From: Romanomermis culicivorax
Lineage: Eukaryota > Nematoda > Enoplea > Mermithida > Mermithidae
Direction: 5' to 3'
Assembly: GCA_963922205.1 (NCBI GenBank)
Contig: CAWUHX010000013.1
Location: forward strand, 1,116,001 to 1,180,000
Length of the DNA stretch: 64,000 nt
Positions 22,211 through 34,069 of the stretch are shown in pieces. Made by a program: the position numbers and the translations under genes. Each line of letters starts with the position of its first letter. The stretch's first letter is position 1. The notes below the pieces were generated by a model, which was not told where the DNA came from, searched no databases, and was given only the letters and a program-made list of their open reading frames with translations.

Positions 22211-24917
22211 TTGAAACTTCTTAACTGTATTCTCTTCAACTCTAGAAGTATTGTGTGCAAACTTGGTGAACTTAAAATATTACTTGATACCCAAGATTTT
22301 GATATTGTTTTCTGTACAGAAACATGGTTAAACAGTTTTATAACTGACGATTTTTTGTGTAATCCAAATGCTTACAATGTTTTCCATAGCCATTGAGAAG
22401 GTATAATCAGAGGTGGTGTAGCAATTTGCACTAAAAAACATTTAAATTTACATCTCCCGCCACCTACAGACTTGTTTTTATCAGAAATACTTTCGGTAAA
22501 TCTTATTTCAGACAAATCTACTTTGAAGTTACTGTTGGTTTACTGTCCACCAAATTCTAATCCTGACAATGATTTAAAGCTTTGTAACCTTATTACTTGG
22601 ATTTCAAATCAACATCATGAAAATATAAATCTTGGTGATTTCAATCTTCCAAAATTTGATTGGAAAACCTTTTCCTTTCCAGATTCAGAACTTTGCACAG
22701 CATATTTCGATGCTTTTTCATCAACAGGCTTATCACAACTGGTCGCAACTCCAACACATGAAAACAATATTATCGACCTTCTTTTTGGTGGTAAATATAT
22801 CTCAAATGTTAAAGTCTGTCCACCATTTTCAAACAGTGATCACAACACCATAAGTTTCAAAGTGTGTTTTAATACAAATCATAAAATGCTGAAATTTAGA
22901 AATTTTAACAAAGGAAGTTACGAGGCAATTGAAGCTGAGTTATCACTAGTTTCTTGGTCCAACCTTTTTTCTCCATGTATTAATTCTGAAGAAATGTATA
23001 AAGTTCTTGTTGATGTTTTAACTCCTCTAATTGATAATTATATTCCATTAATCAAGCAAAAATCTCTCAGATCCAAATATAACAAAAATATTCAACACTT
23101 GCTATCCAAAAAACTTAGATTATGGAAAAAATATCAAAGATGCAAAAGCCTTGCTAAAAAGCAAGCTTACTATTTTTTATGTAAACAAATTCGATCAGAA
23201 GTGTTTAAACAACAACTAGGTGAAGAAAATGAAATTATCACAAAAAATGACTCAAAGGCCTTCTATACCTTTGTAAAGTCATGCCTGCACTCTACTAGAG
23301 ACCCACCCCCTCTTGTACATCAGGATTCTAATATCATAGATAATAGTGTGAAATGTGAACTTTTTAATGGTTATTTTGCATTTGTTTTTACACTGGATAA
23401 TGACACTTTGCCTGAGTTCAAAAACCAATCAAACATTGATCTGTCATCAGTATCTTTCACCATTTCAATCATTTTAGCAGCCATAAAAAGCACCAAGCCA
23501 TCCACAGCACTGGGACCCGACAATCTTTGTGCTTTTTTGATCAAAAAACTTGCTATACACATTTGGCTGAACCACCTTCATCAATTTTTGAGGTTTCTTT
23601 CCAGATGAGCCACCTTCGTAAGTTATGAAATGTTGCAACTGTTGTTCCTATTTTCAAAAAAGGTGACCCAGCCTTGGTTGAAAATTATCGTCCTGTCCCC
23701 CTATGTTCAGTCTCACGAAAAATTATGGAAAAAGTTATTAATAATAAAATTTTATGTTTCCTTCATCAGCATAATCTTTTAGCAGATCAACAGTTTGGTT
23801 TCCTATAACATAGATCCTGCGAACTACAGTTACTCAAGTGTAAAAACTCATGGCTAAATCAGTTGGACAAAAGACACTCCTTAGACATAGTGTTCATTGA
23901 CTTTGCCAAGGCCTTTGACTCAGTTTTCTATTCTAAGCTCCTTCTCCAACTTTCTAAATATGGTCTCTCTGGTCCCCCTTTAAGCTGGATATCAAATTTT
24001 CTTAAGAATAGATTTCAAAGGGTCAAAATTGGAAACTCCCTATCATCTCAGCTCAAAGTGTCTAGTGGTATGCCCCAACGTAGTGTATTAGGTCCAACTT
24101 TGTTTCTTTCGTACATAAATGACATTATTGACAATATCAAAAGTGAAATTTTTTTTGCGGATGATCTAAAAATTTTCAATGTATCTACAAATTTTATGAT
24201 TCTTCAACAAGACCTTGATACTCTTTCAAATTGGTCTACCACTTGGCAGTTACTTATATCTACTACAAATCTACTGTATTTGGGTGCAAAAAACCCATCA
24301 TGTCAATATACACTTTGTTACCAACATCTCCCATCAAATGCAAGTTATGTTAACGATTTGGGAATTCTTATGTCTCCTAATATGAAGTTTAAAGAACACT
24401 ATAGATACATTGTAGAAAATGCCTATATTAGGTCTGCTTTAATTTTCAAGTCTTTCATCTCCCATGAGAAAAATACTCTATCAAAGGCTTTCGTTACTTA
24501 TGTACATCCAATATTAGAATACTGAGTCCGCATTTTTTGGCGAATGAATGTTACATCAAAAATGTACAACATGGATTTGCCAGAAAGATTTTTGGTCATA
24601 AATCTGGTTTGTCCTATGAAGATAGACTTCAAAGGCTAGGTTTACACAGGCTTGATATTCGTAGATTAGAATCAGCCCTCTGAGCCATGTACAACATAAT
24701 CCACAAAAAAACAATTCTAAATCCTGATGACTTTTTCTGTATAAACAACAACAATACGCATCATAATAATGATCTAAGATTGATGATAAAGTCAGTTCAT
24801 ACCACTGCTTGCCAGTTTGATTTTTTTACTGTTATATTAATGTCTGGAACTCTTCATCTTTCTATATTGTTAATTCTCCCAGGTTGCACACTTTCAAAGA
24901 AAAAATTGAACTTCTAA
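22211..24917 (+). pseudogene. LINE ORF2 relic: endonuclease plus reverse transcriptase
   Basis: Endonuclease: FNSRSIVCKLGEL, VFCTETWLN, VYCPPNSNPD, NLGDFNLPKFDW and SNSDHNTISF give the expected Asn, Glu, Asp-Asn and Ser-Asp-His sites. Reverse transcriptase: STALGPDNLCAFLIKK, VVPIFKKGDP, FIDFAKAFDSV and FFADDLKIF (catalytic aspartates) with GMPQRSVLGPTLFLSYIND between them. The C-terminal region has TYVHPILEY. A stop at 22396, a frameshift near 23570, stops near 23624 and 23807 and one at 24525 inactivate it. Confidence 0.85.
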
Positions 24918-25165
24918 ACTTTGATAATCAAATTGGGGGGGGGGGGTGCATGTAAGTTGTTACTTTTCAAGTAACCTTTGCACTCTATTGCTGCATGATT
25001 TACCCATTTCTTAAAATATTTACATTTATTGTGAGTCAATTTACTAATCTTATATTTTATATGACATTATAATTTGTATTTCACTTTGCATTTCTCTTCT
25101 CTTCTGTTTTGTTTTGTGTAACAGCAATATTTTTCATTTCATTTCAATTAGTGACCCCCTCTCAA

Positions 25166-25461
25166 ACCTCGGGGCCCCCGCCCTGTAACATTATGATTAG
25201 AAAACAGAGGTAGAGATAATTTTTATAGAAATTAGCAGGTGAGACTTTATCTAAAATACGCTTTCCTATGGTTTAAGAATATCGCCGAAATTTTTCCCAT
25301 TCCAGAAGACTTTAAAAATGAAGAATATTAATTCGGTCGAAATTTGTTGAAAATTAGAAAATATTACCTGAGCAAAAATTAAGAAAAATGTGATTTTGAT
25401 GGTTTAAAAACATCACCATAATTTTTTCCGATGCAATAAACATTAGAAAATGATGAATATC
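25166..25461. other. Repeat remnants (family B-like)
   Basis: tcgccgaaatttttcccattcc and gatgaatatctgttgg-like pieces recall 13440-13540. No gene. Confidence 0.35.
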
Positions 25462-26739
25462 TGTTGGGGATGCACTTACAGTAGCAGGCATCCCACATAC
25501 ATGTATCTATGGAGCCCCAAGGTCTAGGGGAGGGGCTGGGCCACTTTTTTTGGGCTGGGGATCAGTAATTCCCAAAACTTTGGGGGGAGGGGTCTTTAAA
25601 GGAAAAAGAATTCGATTTTTTTCATGAAAAAAGTCCAAAAAAGAGTTTAAAAAATAGTAATTTTTGTCTTAAAACTGTACTTATGATGCGAAGTGCTGAA
25701 AAAATTGACGTTTTTGACCATTTTTTGTTCAAAAATTGACATTTTTAATCAAAAAATTGACATTTTTCTGACCAAAAGTATGGGGGTCCATGGGCTACCC
25801 TATGGCTAGCCATAGGATTGGAAAATCCTGGGGGGGGCAGTCACCCAATGGGTAGCCATATGGTCGACAATTTCTGGGGGGAGGTTCCCATAGCACTTCC
25901 CCACAATTACATGTATGGCATCCCATCTATGCAAATTGTGAAAATGGTGAGAAGGTGTCATTACCTGGGCATGACTGCCTTTATAAGGCAATATGTGATA
26001 CATTATGATCATTCTTATAAATTTATGTGTATTGCGCGAGCGGCCGGACCCACATTTTTTGTTATTGTTTTGTTACCCCAACAAAGTGAGATGGTTGACC
26101 ATTGTTTGTTTATCAATTGTTTAATGGCAATCGACTTTCATATTGGGTCACATATATTTTTCTGCAGCAGCATCTCACATCCCCGACTTGTGTGAGAGCC
26201 ATTGGGTAAGGTTCTCTGGAGTATTCTGGTAGTTTTTCAGGTGCAAGCTTTTGGAATCCAGTTGCTGAACAGCGAGTGATTGGATTCCAGTTGCTGAACA
26301 GCGAGTGATTGGATTCCAGTCGCTGAACAGCGACCTATTAGGGGCCACCACTTGTTATGTTAGAAGTCTTTGCTAAAATCCGAGGATGTCAGCAATATGA
26401 CTAAAGGGTCTTTTGGCTTGTACCAAACTAGCTACTGTAGGTCACTCAAATGAGCTTCCTATTGGTAAAGGCTGATACAGTGCAACAGTTCTTTAGCAGA
26501 TTGCCACTAAACAATCGATAAACAAACAATGATCGACCGTCCCACTTTATTGGTGTAACAGAACAATAACAAAAAATGTGGGTCGGGTGGCTCGCACAAT
26601 ACACATAAATTTATGAGAATGATCATAACCTATCACATATTGCCTTATAAAGGCAGTCATGCCCACATTATGAGGCCTTCTCACCATTTTCACAATTTGC
26701 ACGGATGGGATGCCTGCTACCGTAAGTGCATCCCCAACA
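25462..26739. mobile_element. Two copies of one LTR in head-to-head orientation
   Basis: The left arm begins TGTTGGGGATGCACTTAC and the right end is its mirror, ending GTGCATCCCCAACA. The right arm (26353-26739) is the reverse complement of an LTR whose full form is 44581-45132. The left arm contains a 30-base unit (ggattccagttgctgaacag) present three times and lacks the LTR's last part. TATC precedes the left end and follows the right end, a possible 4-bp target duplication. The left arm is split by the element at 25496-25917. Confidence 0.65.
25496..25917. mobile_element. 422-bp DNA element with 8-bp target duplication
   Basis: The ends are CATACATGTA and TACATGTATG (10-bp inverted repeats), flanked by gcatccca at 25488-25495 and 25918-25925. 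Removing it restores the LTR arm as seen at 44581. It contains atggctagccat palindromes and G-runs. The 8-bp duplication suggests hAT; no ORF is carried. Confidence 0.8.
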
Positions 26740-27479
26740 TATCGGCAGATGAAAATGAATATCAGTGAAATATTCATTGAAAATCCAAAAATATTTAGCA
26801 CTAGGCAAAATTTAGAAAAAATAAAGCTTTTCTGTGTTTTAAAAACATCATCAAAATTTGTCCCACCTCCAAAAACCTAGAAAAATCCAAAATTTCACTT
26901 GGAATGAAGCTAGAAACCAAACAATGTGATGCTGAAAAATTTCAAAGTTGGTGTAAGCTGGCGTAAAATCAGCCGACAAGATTTTTGCACCACCTGCTTG
27001 TGCTGGGCCTAGCATGAGCTGGCATAGCAAGGCACAATTTTGTTTATACTGTAGCATAAGCCAGCGCAACACTTTTCGATTATACTCAGTGGTGTAAGCC
27101 AGCCTAGCACAGCTTAGCCCAGCACAGTGAGTATAACTGAGCCTTAAGTCTGAAAATTTGCTTGAACAACCAAAAAAAAATTACCAATCAAATTCTTTTG
27201 GACTAATCAAATTGATGACAGATCTCGCTTGGCAATGCATTCTCTACTAATGCTGGGAGCAATGTTTTTTCGTCGGGGGGCATGTGGATTTTAGTGTGCA
27301 TTTAAGAGTACAGAACCTTAAACACATTTAGGAGTAATATCAATCTGCGTATCCCTTAGAACCTTAAACACTAATTACTTCTGAACTGAAACTAATATCC
27401 ATAAAAATCCAATTGGAGTTTTCATTATGGCATACCAAAGGACATGCTTCAAAATGATACATTTTCATTTCCCACACAG
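26740..27479. other. Unassigned, with a transposon-like terminus at 27145
   Basis: 26960-27145 is rich in agcc/ggct palindromic motifs and ends gagtataactgagcc next to tta, like a terminus GGCTCAGTTATACTC. The matching left end was not found. Nothing else is supported. Confidence 0.35.
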
Positions 27480-27486
27480 TTATATG

Positions 27487-28249
27487 CCCTGTTTTTTTCA
27501 CAAACTTTTTTCCACAAATGTGGGAAGAGGTCAAATTTTTTTTCTACATGTGGAAAAAATTTTTTTGTCTCAAAATCCTCATTTTTTCGCTTGAAAATGC
27601 TCATAAACACTTCATTTAAGTGTTTTTGAGCTTTTTAAAGAATTCTGATAATCATTCTGATTATATATCTCAAAATTTTGATTTAAATTTTGTGTTCATA
27701 AATCATAATTTCTAGAAATTTATCATTTTAAAAATTTTAAAACCATTAATTTATTTGTAACTTTTCATAAATTTGGCCGAAAAGCTATGAGTCAGAAGCG
27801 TAGATATTTTCCGAAAATACTTCCATGAAGCTTTTGAATTCAATTTACGTTAAGAAAGGAACAAATGCTTCAAAAAGTTTAGAAAGTTGACGTGTTGATC
27901 TTTCTCAAAAATCTTTGGAGGAGAAAATGTGGATATCATCATTTAATAGCCAATTAAACTTGAAATAATACGTTTAAGATGATGAAAACTATTGAAGATT
28001 AAATGGTAAGCAAAGGTAGACATGCTGAAAGCTGCGCCTGAGCTTGCTAATAAATAATAATGATTATTAGTTTTTTGAGATTTGGACTTCCTAAAATGCA
28101 GCAAAATGCATCTTTTCAGTATGAAAACCCCAAATTTTTCTTCCACATCTGTGGAAAGAAAATTTAAAAAAAATTAAAATTTTTTCAAAATTTTAAAAAT
28201 TTTAAAAAAATTTTTCCACATTATAGTGCAAATATGGAAAAAACAGTGG
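27487..28249 (-). mobile_element. Family A hAT-like element, 763 bp
   Basis: It begins ccctgttttttt and ends aaaaaacagtgg with ttatatg directly on both sides (27480-27486 and 28250-28256). Interior sequence matches the reversed 14175-15222 element. The hairpin near its right end has been lost. No ORF. Confidence 0.75.
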
Positions 28250-28256
28250 TTATATG

Positions 28257-28969
28257 TGGCCGAAGCTTGTTTGACTTTTGGCCGACTTTATCTGCTGCTT
28301 ATGCATGATCTTGATAGCCGGAATCTAATGAAGTCTTAGAATTTACTAAACTTATTTCCATGTTCACTTTAAAAAGCATGTGATAGCTTATTGGATAAAA
28401 TTTTTAATTCTCTATCATCGCATAGAATAAAAAGACTAAAAGAGTGATCGTGATCAGTATAAACTGTCGGAAACAGAATAGCCTTAGTTCAACTCTTGTC
28501 TATGGGAGGAATACTGACTCTATCCAAAAAACTTCTTTGTGTTTGTCAAAATCATTTTATCAGACATGAATCATGAAAAATGGACAACTACAACCATACA
28601 TGCACATAGGGTGTAGGGGGGTAAACCCCCATACTAGAGACCCTGGCCACCCCCCTGGCCAAAAAAATTGCCAAAACACCCCCTGAACTTTTTTCATGAT
28701 TTTTGTGCATATTTTGTATGAAAAACAGGCTTGTAGGTTACTGTAGATTTCAAGTTCTGATAGATTTGCACCATGTTCAGACAATTTTTGTCAGTTCTAT
28801 TCATTTTATTACAAATTTACAACAATATGGATGGGTCAAATTACGTTTTTCTGATGCTAAATTCTATTCTGAATTTGAGTAAACATTTGTCCCACTTTAG
28901 TTTTGAGTTGTTCTTGAGATATCCATCGACGACTGACAATAAGCCGGATTACATTTGAACTTACATGGG
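28257..28969. other. Unassigned
   Basis: A C/G-run segment at 28610-28685 (gtaggggggtaaaccccc) resembles a small hAT MITE, but no ends were confirmed. Short ORFs here lack motifs. Confidence 0.25.
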
Positions 28970-29922
28970 GTTTTTTCCCAAATGGGGAAAGGGCTCAAAG
29001 TTTTTCTCCCATTTTCCCAAAGTCGTTTTTTTTGCTTAAAAATGCTCACCTACACTTTATTCAAGTGTTTCTTGAGCTTTTTCAAGCTTCTGGTGTTTTT
29101 TAAAGCTGTTAATTCATTAAAATTGAGGAAAAAATTGAAATTTTTGAGTTTAAAGTCTAATCTACAAGCTTTGTGGAACAAATTTTCCAGCAAACTATCT
29201 GAGAGCATGATAACTTTGAATTACATAGGAAATCGATGGTCAGGTCCTCTATGAAAACAAGTGAGAGCCCAAAAAAAGATGTTAATCTTTCCATGCCGGA
29301 AATTTTTTCCGGTAATGAATGACATTCAACGATGCTAGAAAATCAATTTTCGGAACATTTATTTTAAGAATTAGATCCAAATTTTGTGTTCAAAAGTCGT
29401 AATTTTTAGAATTTTGCTTGAAAAATTTTAAAACAAGTAATTTAATTGTAAACTATCATGAACTTGCTCACAAATATATGAGTAAGAAGAACATAAATTT
29501 CCGAAAGATATTTCCATGGAGCTTTTGAATTGATTTTACGTTCGAAAAGAAATTATCGCATCAAAAAGCTTAGAGACTTGACCTATTGAGCTTTCTTGAA
29601 AGGAAAAATGTGAATCTTAATTAAATATCATGATGAAGTATTGACGATCACCAATGAAAACATGAGATAATACACTTAAGATGATGTAAACTATTATAGA
29701 TTAAGTGATAAATGAAGGTAGACACGCTAAAAGCCGCGCCTGAGCTAGATAAAACAAAATTGCAATAATTAAAGTTATAACCCGTGTGAAGCAGCGGAAA
29801 ATTTTGAGATTATGACCTTCTAAAATGCACCAAAATGCATTTTTTCTGTATCCAATCCACAAATGGCGAGAGAGCCCAAAATTTTTTTCCCGAAAAAGCA
29901 CAATTTGGAGGGGAAACAGTGG
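28970..29922 (-). mobile_element. Family A hAT-like element, about 950 bp
   Basis: It matches the reversed family A element throughout (aatgctcacctacactttatt; gtctaatctacaagctttgtgg; tgcaccaaaatgcatt) and ends ggggaaacagtgg. The left terminus is worn (ggggttttttccc). Hairpin sites at about 29300 and 29780 have decayed. Confidence 0.65.
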
Positions 29923-30129
29923 GTGGGGGTCTTAAGTGTGAACCAGATGCAGGGATACCCAGGTTATTTCATGTTATTTAAAGAAGAATTTCAAAACTTG
30001 ACAGCAGATGGGGCGTACCCCTCACTCCTCACCTGGTTACGGGCCTGCTCCTGTGAAAAACAATCTTTTTTCTAGTTTACCCAAAAAATTTACATGCAAA
30101 GCATTATGGAGAGAGCATTAGCATCAATG

Positions 30130-31262
30130 ATGATAATGATGATTTTATTTGCAACGGCACTAAGCATTGTTAGGAGAATACAATAAAAATAACCAAATAA
30201 GTTAATTAAATATGGAAAAAATATGTAGTACATTAACAAATATGCTGTGCATGGTCAAAAAGGCAAATAGCTCTTAACGTTGACTGAAATTGAACTTATC
30301 CAATTTAGAGAAATTGAACTTATCCAATTGACCGAAATTGAACTTATCCAATTTTACTATTTCTAGGTGTTATTATCGATTCAGGAAGTTTATTCCAGAA
30401 TAACTCTATTCATAAAGAGGTATTTCTTAATATCAGTCCTTGGAATATCTGTTCTTAACTTCCAATTGTGGCTGGACTGGATCTGAGAATGTGTAATGGT
30501 GTAGAAATCACTCAATTTTATGTCTACTTCATGGTTTATTATCTTATATATCATAACTGAATCATTCAAACGTCTTCTACTTTCAAATGTCTCTAACTTT
30601 AATTCATCATAAGAAACCTCAGGATAGTTGATAACCCTTTTTGGGAAGTATGTCTGTACTTTTTCAATGGCTCTGATGTTCTTAGTTGAGTGGGGTGACC
30701 AGATGGTAGTTGCATATTCCAGAATAGGTCTGGTGTACATTTTGTATGCATTAGTCAGTAAGAATTTATCTTTGCTTACAAATCAACAAAATATAAGATA
30801 TAATCTGTGGTAAGCATTCTTTATTATGGCCTATATGTTCATCAAATTTAAAGTTAGGTCTTCCTCTATTATTCTATCATCAATTTTGTATTCCTTCATT
30901 TTGTTATTAAATCCTAAATGTATTACCTTACTTTTAGAAGTAGAGAAAGTTAGTTGAGATCTTTCAGACCATCTGACAATAGATTCTAGAAATTTTTGAA
31001 GGTCAACACTGTTTTCAGTACAGGAAAAAATTTTTATATCATCAGCGAACAAAACATGCTCACTTCAAGTGATCATGGTAGGTTATCTATTTCATTGACA
31101 TATAAAAGGAATAATAAAGGATCCAAAACACTGCCCTGTGGGAAGCCTCTTGTTACACTTTGAGAAGTAGATAGGGTATTCTTTAACTTAACTCTCTGTT
31201 GTCTATTATGAAGAAAATCAGTAATTCAGGACAATAAATTTTCCTTGAGACCATATTTTTAC
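30130..31262 (-). pseudogene. CR1/Jockey-like LINE reverse transcriptase fragment
   Basis: Reading down from 31262 on the minus strand: an RT block with GFPQGSVLDPLLFLLY, then MFADDIKIFSC with the catalytic aspartate pair, then TFSTSKSKVIHLGFNNKMK, and at 30740-30390 MYTRPILEYATTIWSPHSTK with the usual tail region. Frames change and stops occur. The 3' end near 30130 has ATC-type short repeats. The N-terminal half of RT is missing. Confidence 0.8.
30286..30358. repeat. Tandem repeat, three units of about 27 bp
   Basis: The unit gaaattgaacttatccaatt is present three times in the 3' part of the LINE fragment. Confidence 0.75.
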
Positions 31263-31284
31263 ACTTTTGCAATATTTTTTTTGT

Positions 31285-31710
31285 ATTTTTTTTGTTATAT
31301 GTAACTTTACCTCCAAGTTTGTCCTTTTTGGTGTCCATCGCTATATTCAGGTCCCCTCCACCAATTAGTATGGGAGAATCTGCAATATTTACGCCGTTAA
31401 GATTTTTGTAGATCTCATCTCAAAATTTAATCTGCTCTTTTTCTCTTATGGGGACATAAACATTCGCTAAAACTAAGAGAGTACCTTCAATTTTTAGTTT
31501 GAGCATCAGAAATCCTCCTTCATCATCTTTGTTGATTTCAACTGTTTCAAAATTAGATGTGTTACCTATTGAATAAAGTTGCTACACCCCTTGAATTCAT
31601 TTCATGTGAGAAAAAGGTGTTGCATCTGTAGGTCAGCACCCCTTTGAAGGGCTAGCTGTTTTTCTACATCCACTGATAATGTGTCCCTTGTAGAAAAATT
31701 ATGTTTTATT
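31285..31710 (-). pseudogene. L1-like APE endonuclease fragment
   Basis: The minus strand reads FFSHEMNSRGVATLFN, then GTLLVLANVYVPIREKEQI, then DSPILIGGGDLNIAMDTKKD and KLGGK. The SRGVAiLF, NvYaP and IGGDfN...LD..GG series is that of L1/Tx1-type endonucleases and differs from the endonuclease at 22211. Stops are present. It abuts an RT of a different type at about 31262-31285. Confidence 0.7.
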
Positions 31711-32188
31711 CTCCTTATAATAATTTAATATTGGCCTTCTCTTCACCTCATTTTTACCACCTTTAATATTCAAGGGTAGTATTATCCATTATAATCCATT
31801 CAGAACAAATCCACTATTGTAGTATCATTATCATATTACTGGTGTTCTGTTTATTTTCTTCCCTTATTACGGGCTACAAGGTTTTTTGCTGTTGTATAAT
31901 AATTTAAAGGTTCACACTACTGTGGTCAAAATGTGCACTACCATTCTCAAAACTGCTTTACTGCAGGAAACTAGGATGGTGGTGCATCTATTTCAGCACC
32001 TTTTCATTTTGAGACTAGAGGATTACAATTCATGCAGCATCTTTTTAAATTAACAACAACAAGAATTAGAAACTGAAAAACATTAGTATCATGGGGCAAC
32101 AATAAGCAAAAAAGCTATGTGGTACTTTCTTTTCCTTTCTCTTTTGATTTTGATTTTTCTTTGGGCTGCCTGCTGCTGTTTGGTCAAA

Positions 32189-32918
32189 TCAGACAACAGT
32201 AGTTGGTGGTTTCCGAGATTTGTTCCATTCAGCCAAGCTACCCAATTTTGACATTGATCCAATTTCCAGAGCTCTTTGACTCATGGTATCTGATCCATTG
32301 AATTTCGATATTTTTCGCCCAATCTTCATGTGGATACAAAATTTCATGTCAAAATTGACAAATTTTCTCACTCTGCTTTTCATTGTTCATTTTTTGATGC
32401 ATGGGAATCAAATTAAGCAAATAAGAGGAATGAAATAAAAGATGGAATATGAGCTAACTTTCAGGTAAATAAATGCTGCTGATATCACAGTCAGCTTGCT
32501 TCCAGTTCAATCAAATGTCTTTTGACTCATGCCGGTATCCACTCAGATAACAGTACTTGGAAAGTTTCAGGGACAATTTTATGGTTTTTGTTTCTCATGC
32601 TTGCTGATGTTAAGTTAATTACTTTTTGTTTCTGCTCCTGCAGTTATCAAAAAAGATATTTCTGCTATCAATGCATACCCTCCCCCCTTAATACTTCCCC
32701 ACTCCTTTGAGATATATCTTACCCGATAGTTAAAAATCCAGAAGCCCTTGATTTTGCTTATCTTTCGAGTTGTTCAACTGTCTTCCCAAGTTCATCAGTT
32801 TGTTCTTCTAGTTTACCAATTTTCTTTTGATAATCAGTTTCTCTGTTGCCATTTGAATTCACCCATTTTCATTTTGAATTGTTCATTCTTTTGGAATTTC
32901 GCTCATATAGGTTATCCA
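32189..32918 (-). pseudogene. Possible LINE ORF1 or unknown gene, minus strand
   Basis: From 32918 the minus strand starts MDNLYERNSKRMNNSK, has one stop, then DYQKKIGKLEEQTDELGKTV, a heptad-like coiled coil. A second block at 32383-32189 reads SRVRKFVNFDMKFCIHMK and SQRALEIGSMSKLGSLAEW. Order and strand would fit an ORF1 in front of the endonuclease at 31710, since L1-type ORF1 proteins have a coiled coil. Host exons are the alternative. Confidence 0.35.
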
Positions 32919-33029
32919 TAAGTCACTTGCAACATAATGTAACTAATACAATGTCAGTATAGTTGTACTACAATGAAGTAGATGCAAATTTACTTCGAGA
33001 GACGCATATAAACAACTATGTATCCAGAT

Positions 33030-33199
33030 CAAGCTTGTAGCCAGAAATTCTTTTGGGGAGCACACATTTTTTACACAAATTACCATAAAATTGGCATTTC
33101 TGACTTGACTTGGAAAAAAACCAAAAGGTTCGTCTTTCTTCAACAGTTCAAAGATTTCAGGGGGGCCATGGCTCCCCAACCCCCCTGTCTACAGGCCTG
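33030..33199. mobile_element. 170-bp hAT-type MITE
   Basis: The ends caagcttgtagccag and ctgtctacaggcctg are imperfect inverted repeats. The flanks atccagat (33022-33029) and attcagat (33200-33207) match at 7 of 8 bases. Confidence 0.7.
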
Positions 33200-33606
33200 A
33201 TTCAGATAATTGAGAAAAAGTAGTATGCAAAACTTGTTATTCATAATTATTGGTGTAATTTTTATACATATAGAGAAATATGACATTTTAAAAATGATTT
33301 ATCAAGTTGCCATTCAGTAGACCACTTATATGAACGATGCAAATCAGATTGTAAAATTCCAGTGTTCCAGTAAAACGTTTTTGTGTCATTTCGCTTGTAT
33401 AAAACGGCGTGTTTTGTGTGTTTTTGGCATTCGAGTCTTTCGTCCTGATTTTTCTTCAATTTTACTTTTCTGCTTAATGTATAAAGTTTGGTTTTAATCG
33501 CCTAATAAATTTGCATAAATTTATCAATCTTCCTCTATCCCATTTTGGGTCACCCACTTATCTTACATTTTGATCACTGGTTTGACTTCTTCTCCTGTTG
33601 TGGAGT
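33200..33606. other. No supported feature
   Basis: AT-rich. A minus-strand ORF at 33459-33262 has no recognisable motif. Confidence 0.25.
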
Positions 33607-34066
33607 GGGTATCACTAATCCGTAGAATCTGCATGTGTATGCGGATTGTGGATATGGTCTAATCAGCAGATGCGGATATTGTCAGCAGATATATTGATTA
33701 TCAAATTCTGCATATCCACTCCCTAATCAGCAGATGCTGATATTGTCAGCAGATATATATCCACATATCCACATCCTAATCAGCAGATGAAAAAGGCGAA
33801 ATCCACTTTTTTTAAGCAGATACTGATGTCTAATTGGCAGATACAGAAAATGTGGAGATCCAGTATCAGCATGTCTAATAGGCTGATATGTTTTGCAGAT
33901 TGTAGATTTTGCAGATCAAAATTTTCGGAATGTGTTGCCAGAGTTGGCAACTTTTTTGGTCCATATGCATTCTAAAAGGCAGATTTTGTAGAAGAGAACG
34001 GATTCATATTCGCCATCGGCAGAATGCCTAATCAGCAGACATGTGAAGTGGATATGTGGATATGCA
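33607..34066. mobile_element. Family D terminus
   Basis: It starts GGGTATCACTAATC, the reverse complement of the end at 8230, followed by repeated ctaatcagcagatg and ggatat motifs. It includes gttgcca-gagt-tggcaac (near 33935), a short hairpin that recurs near 45170 with a different loop. The 98-bp array follows directly, as after 8230. Confidence 0.65.
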
Positions 34067-34069
34067 TTT

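Larger units (their letters stand above)
21194..25165 (+). mobile_element. CR1/Jockey-like LINE, near full length, inactive
   Basis: In order it holds an ORF1 with a PHD-like finger, an RRM-like ORF1 tail, an APE-type endonuclease, a reverse transcriptase and an untranslated tail ending ttcatttcatttcaattag. Such a tail of a few short direct repeats rather than poly(A) fits CR1-type elements. In-frame stops and at least one frameshift show it is dead. No flanking duplication was identified. Confidence 0.85.
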
